Origin: SCBR16-9 sp964537975
GTDB taxonomy: Bacteria > Hydrogenedentota > Hydrogenedentia > Hydrogenedentales > SCBR16-9
Length of the DNA: 64,000 bases
Assembly: GCA_964537975.1 (NCBI GenBank)
Contig: CAZIDP010000016.1
Location: 1 to 64,000, forward strand
Direction: 5' to 3'
In this document: positions 34,532-42,202 of the stretch, in pieces
Numbering within the stretch: position 1 is the stretch's first letter
Layout of the letters: each line of letters begins with the position of its first letter
Program-made: the position numbers and the translations under genes
Notes under the pieces: generated by a model
Databases searched by the model: none
What the model saw: the letters and a program-made list of their open reading frames with translations, nothing else
Told to the model about the DNA's origin: nothing

Positions 34532-35707
34532 TTAATATTTTGGTGATCCACCTATATTGAACAAAGCCCGTTTGCGGTCCAGGTAGTACAAATAATTTTT
34601 GTAGGTAATATTGGCGGGAACACGGTGATCTACAGTTGGAATGAATCCCCCTTCTTCTACACAAGGCCGTAAGCGCTCAAGCTCTGCATCAATCGCAGCT
34701 TCATCTTCAGCTATGCGCATTTTACAAACACCACCCCAAAGTTTGATGTGTTTACCATAACGCTTACGCAAATCCACGGGGTCTGTGCCGGCATGTACTT
34801 CTACAGGAAACATGGTGTCGAGTCCGTTGTCCAGGAATATATCGACTATCGGCAAAATATTACCATCGGTGTCTGTCGTATATGTATTGCACCCATGTTC
34901 ACGCAACAACGCCGAAATACGCTTATACCAGGGACCGACGACTTCCCGGATATAATCAGGTGGCAAAATGGGACCACTGTTAAAGCAGATATCTTCCCAT
35001 CCCATAGCCAAATCTACCTGAACCCGGGGCAGCGCTTTTTCCAGCACCGCAATAATACACGCACCAAAACAATTGATGATATCCGTCAACAATTCCGGAT
35101 CTTCATAGGGCATGGTAGCGATTTGCTCAAAACCGATGAGATTGCGGGGAATCCCCATCAGGCTTCCTGCATAAACCCCAACAGGTTGCGTAGTATGTTG
35201 CAATAATTCAATTGAATGCTCAAATGAAGCCCAACGCTCTGGATTCTCAGGGTCCATGGCCTTTTCTTTAAACGCTTCCCAGGAGGCTCGATCTTTTATT
35301 GGATATTCGATATAGTGCGGGATGGAACGATCACCAAATTTATTGATTTCAGCAACGCATCCATAATGATCACGGTATATGATACGATCGTCTGTTTCTT
35401 GCAGTGTCTCATGTTCACAGACCGCAGTCGGATTCGCGTTGCAACTCAATACAGCCCAGTTTTCAATACCAAAAAAAGCATACGCACTTGCTTCATCGAC
35501 CACATGATCTGGCATCCCCTGTTCTCGCCAGACTTCCAGGGTTTTGTCCCAATAACCAAATTCAAAATTGGGTAGATGTTCAACTTCCTCGAATGCCATC
35601 GTCTTGATAAAACGATCACGTAGGGTTGGTCCACTTACACCAGAAGTTTCGGACTCAGCGCCTTCAGCACTTTTTTCCAACCACTCCCCAATTTCTTCAA
35701 AATCCAT
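34532..35707 (-). CDS. UroD-family protein, divergent (Asp-x-Asp in place of His-x-Cys)
   Basis: 391 residues, with GGGGGA about 8 bases before the ATG. The barrel is recognisable (AMGWEDICFNSGPILPPDYI, PVEVHAGTDPVDLRKRYG), but the zinc-ligand strand reads YTTDTDGNILP: Asp replaces both the His and the Cys found in its neighbours, and the third site is VDHRVPAN. This suggests a different metal, or a function not based on zinc-activated thiols, for example the substrate-side methyltransferase. The first 30 residues (EKSAEGAESETSG) are a low-complexity extension. It is the first gene of the five-gene block, divergent from a secreted glycosidase gene. Confidence 0.83.
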   Translation of the reverse strand: MDFEEIGEWLEKSAEGAESETSGVSGPTLRDRFIKTMAFEEVEHLPNFEFGYWDKTLEVWREQGMPDHVVDEASAYAFFGIENWAVLSCNANPTAVCEHETLQETDDRIIYRDHYGCVAEINKFGDRSIPHYIEYPIKDRASWEAFKEKAMDPENPERWASFEHSIELLQHTTQPVGVYAGSLMGIPRNLIGFEQIATMPYEDPELLTDIINCFGACIIAVLEKALPRVQVDLAMGWEDICFNSGPILPPDYIREVVGPWYKRISALLREHGCNTYTTDTDGNILPIVDIFLDNGLDTMFPVEVHAGTDPVDLRKRYGKHIKLWGGVCKMRIAEDEAAIDAELERLRPCVEEGGFIPTVDHRVPANITYKNYLYYLDRKRALFNIGGSPKY

Positions 35708-35871
35708 CTCTTTTCCCCCTGTTTTCCGAAATTAATGACAACATAGCATTTTGTGCCCTGAACAAGTTACATTAACGTGTAATATTTGAAAAATGCAACT
35801 CTATAAAATGTTGAGTATTATCGGAATTTACCTGTTAAGTGTATCATCATTTATTATATACTGCTTGTAAA

Positions 35872-35901
35872 AAAAGCGCATCTTTGTAACAATGTGCTTT
35901 T
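35872..35901. terminator. Hairpin with A/T flanks in the leader of the glycosidase gene
   Basis: AAAAGCGCAT (35872-35881) pairs with ATGTGCTTTT (35892-35901), ten pairs with one G-U, around a 10-base loop, with an A-tract before and a short T-tract after. It resembles a weak bidirectional terminator. It sits between the divergent UroD operon and the rightward gene at 35946, so it could act as an attenuator of the latter or simply insulate the promoters. Confidence 0.4.
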
Positions 35902-35945
35902 ATGGTATTTTTGATTGTGCTTATATGGACAGGAAGGGCATCACA

Positions 35946-38372
35946 ATGCATAACGTTTCCAGAATAATTATCGCTTGGGTAGTAATCTGGTCATTTGTAA
36001 CAGTAAGTCAAAAAGTTAATGCAGACTCACCTTTAACGCTTGATCTAACAGCATCATCGGATATGAGTGGGCAATTCCCCGTAACACATATCTTGGATGG
36101 CGACCCCAGCACATTCTGGTCTTCCAATGTGCATGCAACAGCCGGCAATTCCGAATGGATTGTTATAGAATTTAATCGCCACATACTTCTGAATAGTATT
36201 AATCTGACACCACGCAATAACGGTCTCGGGTTTCCAATGCGATATCAAATAGAGTATGGCTATGATGATGCAGGCAATTACTGGTTCCCGATACCTGGTC
36301 AACGCCATGTTCGTCAATCTTCCCCGACAGGTACCGTTTCACATACTTTTGTGGGAAAACACGTTGCAAAACGTCTGCGAATCACCGCTACCGAACTGGG
36401 TAAGGACGATTTCAACAACCATTATTTTCAACTGGCTGGTTTATCTGTAACAGAACGTGATACACCGGTGCCATTCGCCACTTCACTAGGAGGTGATTTT
36501 GATGCCAGGATGAATATGCTCTGGTATATTTATGGCAGCATGGAAGATGTTTCAATGGAGTATGACGCTTCCAACCCGGGTGGTAAAGAATGGCAGGTGG
36601 GTAATGGCGCCGTATATAATCTAGGAAATGAGCCAGCTTGGTACGAATGGATGCCCCTGCGATTCTGCTGGACACCCAGCACAGAAAACCACTTCAACAC
36701 ATTAGTTTTAAATCGTATGCTGCCTTGGGCACAAAGTTCCGACGGGTATATCTGGTCCTGGGCCAATCAGGAACGCTGGCCAACCGCCGAAACATCTTTT
36801 CACCAGGAAAATAATGCGAAGTACATTCTGGGATGGTGGCGATATTGGAGCTGGTACAGGGATGATTCCATATTCGATCGTGTTGACAACACCGTAATCA
36901 ACACGCCTGCCAGTCCTTCGCGCCCGGATGTATCGCAAGGTAAAACCGTACAACAAAAAATACGGGATGCCATGCGTTATCTCGAAGATGAAGTTCGTGG
37001 TAATGAAGGCGGTATCACGATACAGGATAACGACCAGAATACCGATGGCACCGTAAATGGCGAGCCTACCAACTATTGGGACAACTGGTTGTTTGGTCAC
37101 AAAAACGCGTATGACAACATTTACTATTATGCCGCACTTGAAGCGATGGCTGAAATGGAAGCCCACTGGGGTGAACCAGAACGTGCTGCGCAATTAATGG
37201 CATACAGGGAAGGTGCCAAAACCCATTATGAAGAATTATTTTTTGACGAAGAAAAAGGACGCTTTATTGGATGGATAGATATTAACGGAATCAAACGGGA
37301 TTTCGGATTCACCTTTGTCAACCTGGAAGCCTTGGCCTACGGATTGGGTACTTCCTCAATGGCACAACAAATATTCTCCTGGCTGGATGGTGAACGCATA
37401 ATTGAAGGGGAAAACTCAACCGGCGATGACATCTATTATTGGCGTTGGGGAGCACGTGCCAACACCATCGCGGCAGAAAGTGTAGGTCCTCCATACCTTT
37501 GGGAAGATATCTTCGGAAATATTCGTGTCGACACCCCGGCAGCACAGTACGGTAATCACTTGGAAAATGGGGGTGGAATATTCTACGTTTCATATTATGA
37601 TCTGATGGCCCGGTTAAAACATCTGGGTCCCGACAATGCCTTGGAGCGCCTTGAAGTGATTCTAGACGAATTCCAGATTGATCAGTTGCGACGTGATCCG
37701 GCAGCACCTGGAAGCACCCATTGGCAAATTGGAATAATTGGTGAATATCCGGAGTCTGGCATGGTGCCCACATTCATGATTCATGGTTTTGGCGGTCTGC
37801 ATGCCAACATCAACGGATTGAATATTTCGCCAAAATTGCCTGCTGAATGGGAATATCTTCAATTGAACAAGGTTCGTTATGCCGGTGTGCTGATGTATCT
37901 TACAATAAAGAAGCAAGAAGTAGTGGTCACTGTCAGTGAAAATGCGCCCCGTACACTCTTTTCAGGAGAAAAAGAACTTACCTCCGGCAGCACAACCACA
38001 CTCCCATTATCACAACAAGGATCAGTATTGCTGTCACTTGAACCAGTACCAGAAGAACCCACACCACATAGTGCTGATTTAGCACAAAACGGGCAAATCG
38101 ACCTGTCAGAATTATTACATGTGGTGTCATTCTATAATTCTGGAGCATTTCATTGCGTACAGGTCGAAGGCAAAACAATTTATGCGCCTGGAGCTGGCAT
38201 GACAAACTGCCCATCGCACAATAGCGATTACAACCCGGCAGACTGGCAAATCAGCTTTGGAGAATTGTTACGGCTCGTGCAACTATACAATGCTGGTGCC
38301 TATTATCCCAATACTGAAACCGAAGATGGCTTTGCTCCCGGCTTACACGATACAACAGGCACTACCGGTTGA
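35946..38372 (+). CDS. Exported F5/8C-domain glycosidase-like protein with dockerin-like C-terminus
   Basis: About 808 residues from the ATG at 35946, which has AGGAAGGG upstream; an in-frame ATG at 35892 lies inside a hairpin. Signal peptide to about NADS (residue 28); F5/8 type C (discoidin) carbohydrate-binding domain about 30-175 (HILDGDPSTFWSSN...WIVIEF); then an (alpha/alpha)6-toroid-like domain to about 680 (WRYWSWYRDDSIF, YYYAALEAMAEMEAHW, GFTFVNLEALAYGLG), as in six-hairpin glycosidases of the GH63/GH78/amylo-glucosidase type. The last ~90 residues hold two EF-hand-like repeats (LAQNGQIDLSELLHVVSFYN and YNPADWQISFGELLRLVQLY) and end near EDGFAPG. Exact activity unknown. Confidence 0.87.
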   Translation: MHNVSRIIIAWVVIWSFVTVSQKVNADSPLTLDLTASSDMSGQFPVTHILDGDPSTFWSSNVHATAGNSEWIVIEFNRHILLNSINLTPRNNGLGFPMRYQIEYGYDDAGNYWFPIPGQRHVRQSSPTGTVSHTFVGKHVAKRLRITATELGKDDFNNHYFQLAGLSVTERDTPVPFATSLGGDFDARMNMLWYIYGSMEDVSMEYDASNPGGKEWQVGNGAVYNLGNEPAWYEWMPLRFCWTPSTENHFNTLVLNRMLPWAQSSDGYIWSWANQERWPTAETSFHQENNAKYILGWWRYWSWYRDDSIFDRVDNTVINTPASPSRPDVSQGKTVQQKIRDAMRYLEDEVRGNEGGITIQDNDQNTDGTVNGEPTNYWDNWLFGHKNAYDNIYYYAALEAMAEMEAHWGEPERAAQLMAYREGAKTHYEELFFDEEKGRFIGWIDINGIKRDFGFTFVNLEALAYGLGTSSMAQQIFSWLDGERIIEGENSTGDDIYYWRWGARANTIAAESVGPPYLWEDIFGNIRVDTPAAQYGNHLENGGGIFYVSYYDLMARLKHLGPDNALERLEVILDEFQIDQLRRDPAAPGSTHWQIGIIGEYPESGMVPTFMIHGFGGLHANINGLNISPKLPAEWEYLQLNKVRYAGVLMYLTIKKQEVVVTVSENAPRTLFSGEKELTSGSTTTLPLSQQGSVLLSLEPVPEEPTPHSADLAQNGQIDLSELLHVVSFYNSGAFHCVQVEGKTIYAPGAGMTNCPSHNSDYNPADWQISFGELLRLVQLYNAGAYYPNTETEDGFAPGLHDTTGTTG

Positions 38373-38378
38373 GCAAAG
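38330..38378. repeat. 8-bp inverted repeat spanning the glycosidase stop codon
   Basis: CTTTGCTC (38330-38337) and GAGCAAAG (38371-38378) are perfect inverse complements with a 33-base spacer, the second arm overlapping the TGA stop. No T-tract follows, so it is not a standard terminator. Confidence 0.35.
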
Positions 38379-38441
38379 AATCGTGATTATGAATGATGTT
38401 TTAGCCGCAATTCAGCCACATATTTTATTTCAGAGAGATTC

Positions 38442-38588
38442 TCAAGAACGGTGTAACGACCACTCAAATTCCAGACCAAACAGTGCGAAGAAACTCGCCA
38501 AAGGATTTAAAATCACGGCCCATATAATCCCAAGTAAAAGGCAGTCAAACGTACCAGGGTTGTCGCATGAAAAACCAAACTGATCCAT
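38442..38588 (-). CDS. Small membrane protein (48 aa), hypothetical
   Basis: The ATG at 38588 has GGAG with a 6-base spacing, better than many larger genes here. The protein has one hydrophobic helix (CLLLGIIWAVILNPLASFFALFG) between short polar ends, and two cysteines before the helix. It lies alone between the secreted glycosidase and the glycosyltransferase cluster. No homologue recognised; a longer start at 38645 lacks a ribosome site. Confidence 0.5.
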   Translation of the reverse strand: MDQFGFSCDNPGTFDCLLLGIIWAVILNPLASFFALFGLEFEWSLHRS

Positions 38589-38681
38589 GATATTCTCCAA
38601 ATCAATGTTGTTAATTTTGACATAAACCGTACTTGGCCATATCAATTCCTACACATATTGTATATTTCCGGCAAAGTATAC

Positions 38682-40409
38682 TCAAGTATCAGTAAATGCA
38701 GTTTCACATAATGAAATTATCTGATCAAGTATTGCATTAAGCAATGAACAACAGGTAATAGTCGCTCTGTAAATATCACGAGTTGTTCGGGCTAAATCTA
38801 TCGGGTCTGCCCCCTCAAGATTATCCCGTTCAAAGCGTGCTATAAGCACCAGTGGTTTACATGCAGGGTGCAACTCCCCGTGTAACCGCATTTTTTCGTC
38901 CAGTTGCATAAGGTTTTCAACATAGTCACGTGCTGCTGTCATCGGACGGGCATGCACCGTTTTACCACTCAATATATCTAATAACTGCCGGGCAAGCTCA
39001 GCGCCTTCAGCAGCCAACTCACCCAAAGCGGTAAAACCTTCTTCACATGTTTTATGATATTCATGCAGTGGTTCATCAGCGTCGAAGCCGTCAAACTGCA
39101 TAATGAATTCTTGCAAGCAACGTAATACTTTACTTTGATCATGATCTACATCACTGGCTTCTTTACAATGGAGAAATCTCAGCCACATCGCTCTGTATGC
39201 CAAACGTAACAAATCACGCTTATGCATCGGGCGTCGTATAACGGGATAAAATGCCAGACAACTGTCAGGCGCCATACGCGTGTAATATAAATCAACATTG
39301 GCCAATGTTGTATTATCTATCATCTGCTTCTCAGGGCCACCACTTTTAGCCATAAGCGCAACACGAACTGCAGCCAATACCTGTTCGGAATTGATTCGGG
39401 TATGTTCATCTGCACCCCGGACTTTTAAATCAGACTGGCCAAGAAATTCACGTTTATACTCTATGGCACAATGTCCTTCACCATAGGGGCCGGTCTCTCG
39501 ATAATGGACATGACCTACCGACACCAAGGTAACCGGACATTTTACAGCTGCTGCCACATGCATGGTACCAGTATCATTGGTGATCAACACATCTGAACAT
39601 TCAAGCAATGCCCCCAACTGCGAGAGCGTAGTATGACCATACAATGGAACTGCTGCGCCAGGTGCAAGTTGCATAAATTCATTGCCAAGACACGCTTCTT
39701 CCTGCACACCGACCAAGAAAATTTTGGCTTTGTACGTTTCTATCAGTAAACGAGCCAATTCTGCATACCGCGACACCGCCCAGCGCTTACTGTCTTCACT
39801 CGCACCCAGTTGCATACAAACAATGAAATCATTTTCTGTGACATCATTAGCACGCAATAATGCGCTTGCATGGGCACGATCTTCATCATGGAGCGTGAAG
39901 TATAATGAAGGCTTCGAATCTATCGGCCGAACAAAATGGCGAAAGATATCACATAAATTCAAGTCGTTATATTCGCGACAAAAAACACTGGTAAAAAAAT
40001 AATTTACCCACCGGCCACGCCGAATAAAACAACCATCATCACTGAGGTCTGCTCCCACAATTTCTGGAATACCAGTCAACCTCAACAACATAGCCGAAGC
40101 CAGACTATTGGTTGTATTGTAGGCTACATCAAATCGTTTTGCCTTCAAACTGTCAATAAATTGTTCAGTTTCCCGGTATGCCTTCAACAATCGGTCTGAA
40201 TCCCGACTCCGCAAATCAATGAACATGTTGTCTTCATTATAGACAATTACTTCATCCACATCTGGATGGCGTTCTGCTACCAGCTTCCCCATCTTTCGTA
40301 CCATCATGGCAATGTGGGCCTCAGGATGATGTAGTCGCAACGCATGCACCAGCGGTGAAGTCTGTATTACATCGCCCATACGGGTAATCTGAACGACGAG
40401 TATACGCAT
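38682..40409 (-). CDS. Glycosyltransferase family 9 (heptosyltransferase-like) with helical C-terminal extension
   Basis: 575 residues. Residues 1 to about 335 are a GT9 GT-B fold: MRILVVQITRMGDVIQTSPL, the nucleotide-sugar-binding LQLGASEDSKRW and the hallmark TNDTGTMHVAAA. Enzymes of this family transfer ADP-heptose or similar sugars to LPS core or, in some bacteria, to proteins. The remaining ~230 residues are helical and unlike any domain I know. The ATG overlaps the previous stop by one base (TGATG), the last of a chain of coupled genes starting with fliW, so a role in glycosylating flagellin or another surface component is more likely than ordinary LPS synthesis. Confidence 0.87.
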   Translation of the reverse strand: MRILVVQITRMGDVIQTSPLVHALRLHHPEAHIAMMVRKMGKLVAERHPDVDEVIVYNEDNMFIDLRSRDSDRLLKAYRETEQFIDSLKAKRFDVAYNTTNSLASAMLLRLTGIPEIVGADLSDDGCFIRRGRWVNYFFTSVFCREYNDLNLCDIFRHFVRPIDSKPSLYFTLHDEDRAHASALLRANDVTENDFIVCMQLGASEDSKRWAVSRYAELARLLIETYKAKIFLVGVQEEACLGNEFMQLAPGAAVPLYGHTTLSQLGALLECSDVLITNDTGTMHVAAAVKCPVTLVSVGHVHYRETGPYGEGHCAIEYKREFLGQSDLKVRGADEHTRINSEQVLAAVRVALMAKSGGPEKQMIDNTTLANVDLYYTRMAPDSCLAFYPVIRRPMHKRDLLRLAYRAMWLRFLHCKEASDVDHDQSKVLRCLQEFIMQFDGFDADEPLHEYHKTCEEGFTALGELAAEGAELARQLLDILSGKTVHARPMTAARDYVENLMQLDEKMRLHGELHPACKPLVLIARFERDNLEGADPIDLARTTRDIYRATITCCSLLNAILDQIISLCETAFTDT

Positions 40410-42202
40410 CAGAGTCGATCCTTTAACAACGACTCGGAAAACTGTCGAACCTCTGTCATGTATGCAAAAATGGCTTCTGCTCTTGTATGTCCAAAACCTG
40501 ACGATTGAATATAGGGCTTTAAGGCTTCATGGGTGAATAATACATTAGACGGTAATCCTTTCAACCAGGTCACCAGTGTATTATCGGTATCCAGCGAATC
40601 AACCACCTCTCCGACAGTCTTCTGTATCCGAAGGCCTTTTTTAAGCAATTTGTCGCCATGATTCCGTAAGATAAAGTCCAGCATACTTTGGGCACGTGCT
40701 ATATAAGTATGCTCATTGATAGCCCGCTCGTGCGCCAAACGCGCAGCTTCAATGCGCTCATCTTCATGGCTCAGATACCAATTAATTTTCTCACGTAATT
40801 CATCCAGCGAACGGTATACCGGAATTTCCGTTTCAGTATCGAAATATTGCTCCAGTCCAATGCATGGATCACATAATTGAAAGCCACCCGCAGCCGCAAT
40901 CTCGAACACGCGTGGATTCAATGCATCACAAGTCGGGTCCACACCATAATGATGGGCACTTGAATGAAGATTAAGATTAATCTTGGAGCCCGCAGCAATC
41001 TTCAGATACGTATCTGTATCAAACCAACCTTCATGTATGGTTGCGTTGCGCGACAAATCTCTGTCAACCCAATTCACCCCCCAAATCTTAAAATCAATAC
41101 CTGTTAACCCCTTGAAAAGAGCAATACGATTTGTATACCCAGCACCTGCAAATGAAACATCACATCGATAAACAGACTCTTCTTTTTCGGTAAGGGTCAC
41201 CGGATGGTGGATGCCGGGATCGCAACCGGTCTGAATAAACGCATGATGCGTGCAACCAGCCACGTCCAATTGTTCTTCAAAGACACCGGGCTGAATATGG
41301 AAAAATGCATCATAGAGTGGCGCTATGTCCTTCCAGTACGGAAAATGGCGCCAGTTCTCCACATACCAGAAGGCTGTCAGTATGCCTGATTGACGCAATC
41401 GCGCGGTAAACGTATTCGATACAGGCGCCTGGGCCATGGTGATACACAGATCAGGCGCAAATTCCATGACACGTGCATAGGACCACTCCGACAAAAAATG
41501 AGATGCCAGTTCCGATAATTGCTTGCCAACTCTCTTGCTTTGAATGCTCTTGGACATCGTTTCATACAAAGGCCAGGCTTTACAGTTGTCAACAAACAAT
41601 ACCTGGTGGCCCAGTTGTTCAAAAGCCCGAACCAGATAGCGCGCAATGGGCAAGGAACCGCCATACATTGGCCCAACAATGGCAATATGAAGTCGTTTAC
41701 CAGTTAAAGATAACTGCGAAAGTATACCGGTTATCTTTTCAACATATACCGGATATAACTGGGCTGTAGCAGGATGCACAACAAGCGAAGGCATTTTCTC
41801 CGCAAATGCTTGAAACAGGGCATCCGATTGCAAGTCATCTGGATCACCAGTGGCTACCGGTACTTTTGTTATATCTGTTTCAGATTCTGTATTGCTGATG
41901 CGCTCCAATGCATAACGCAACACTGCCGGGTTCGGCTCTACACAAGCAACTTCATATCCTGCCTCACGTAAAGCGGCTACATGATATCCCAAACCTACAC
42001 CCAGAAGGAGCACGGGGCGTTCGGCAGACAACTCCAAACCTGATACAAAACGTCGCGCTTCCTCAACCGGATTGTATTGACTGTGCAGTAAAACACCACG
42101 AACCCGTAATGTCGGAAATCCTTTACGCCCTTCCACCCACTCCACCGACTCAAGCATCTCATTAAGTAAAGGGTCGCCTCTCCATGCTTCCAGCATCTTC
42201 AT
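40409..42202 (-). CDS. CgeB-like glycosyltransferase with N-terminal MAF/SAM-like Rossmann domain
   Basis: 597 residues. N-terminal part (about 50-160) has LLLGVGLGYHVAALREAGY and EVACVEPNPAVL, a nucleotide- or SAM-binding fold like that of motility accessory factors. From about 165 a GT-B transferase begins (AIVGPMYGGSLPIARYLVRAFEQLGH, FWYVENWRHF) and closes with the DUF3880/Glyco_trans_1_2 module (PRVFEIAAAGGFQLCDP, HTYIARAQSMLDFIL). It overlaps the preceding gene by ATGA. Given fliW and csrA upstream, flagellin glycosylation is a reasonable guess; donor and acceptor are unknown. Confidence 0.85.
   Translation of the reverse strand: MKMLEAWRGDPLLNEMLESVEWVEGRKGFPTLRVRGVLLHSQYNPVEEARRFVSGLELSAERPVLLLGVGLGYHVAALREAGYEVACVEPNPAVLRYALERISNTESETDITKVPVATGDPDDLQSDALFQAFAEKMPSLVVHPATAQLYPVYVEKITGILSQLSLTGKRLHIAIVGPMYGGSLPIARYLVRAFEQLGHQVLFVDNCKAWPLYETMSKSIQSKRVGKQLSELASHFLSEWSYARVMEFAPDLCITMAQAPVSNTFTARLRQSGILTAFWYVENWRHFPYWKDIAPLYDAFFHIQPGVFEEQLDVAGCTHHAFIQTGCDPGIHHPVTLTEKEESVYRCDVSFAGAGYTNRIALFKGLTGIDFKIWGVNWVDRDLSRNATIHEGWFDTDTYLKIAAGSKINLNLHSSAHHYGVDPTCDALNPRVFEIAAAGGFQLCDPCIGLEQYFDTETEIPVYRSLDELREKINWYLSHEDERIEAARLAHERAINEHTYIARAQSMLDFILRNHGDKLLKKGLRIQKTVGEVVDSLDTDNTLVTWLKGLPSNVLFTHEALKPYIQSSGFGHTRAEAIFAYMTEVRQFSESLLKDRL

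Noticed and set aside
30057..35945. Cobalamin riboswitch ahead of the corrinoid block
   Set aside because: I looked for the B12-box type sequence and long leader in 35708-35945 and 33226-33383 and found none; only a promoter and a simple hairpin.
35946..38372. Cellulosome component because of the dockerin-like tail
   Set aside because: No cohesin or scaffoldin in the window and the repeat differs from clostridial dockerins.
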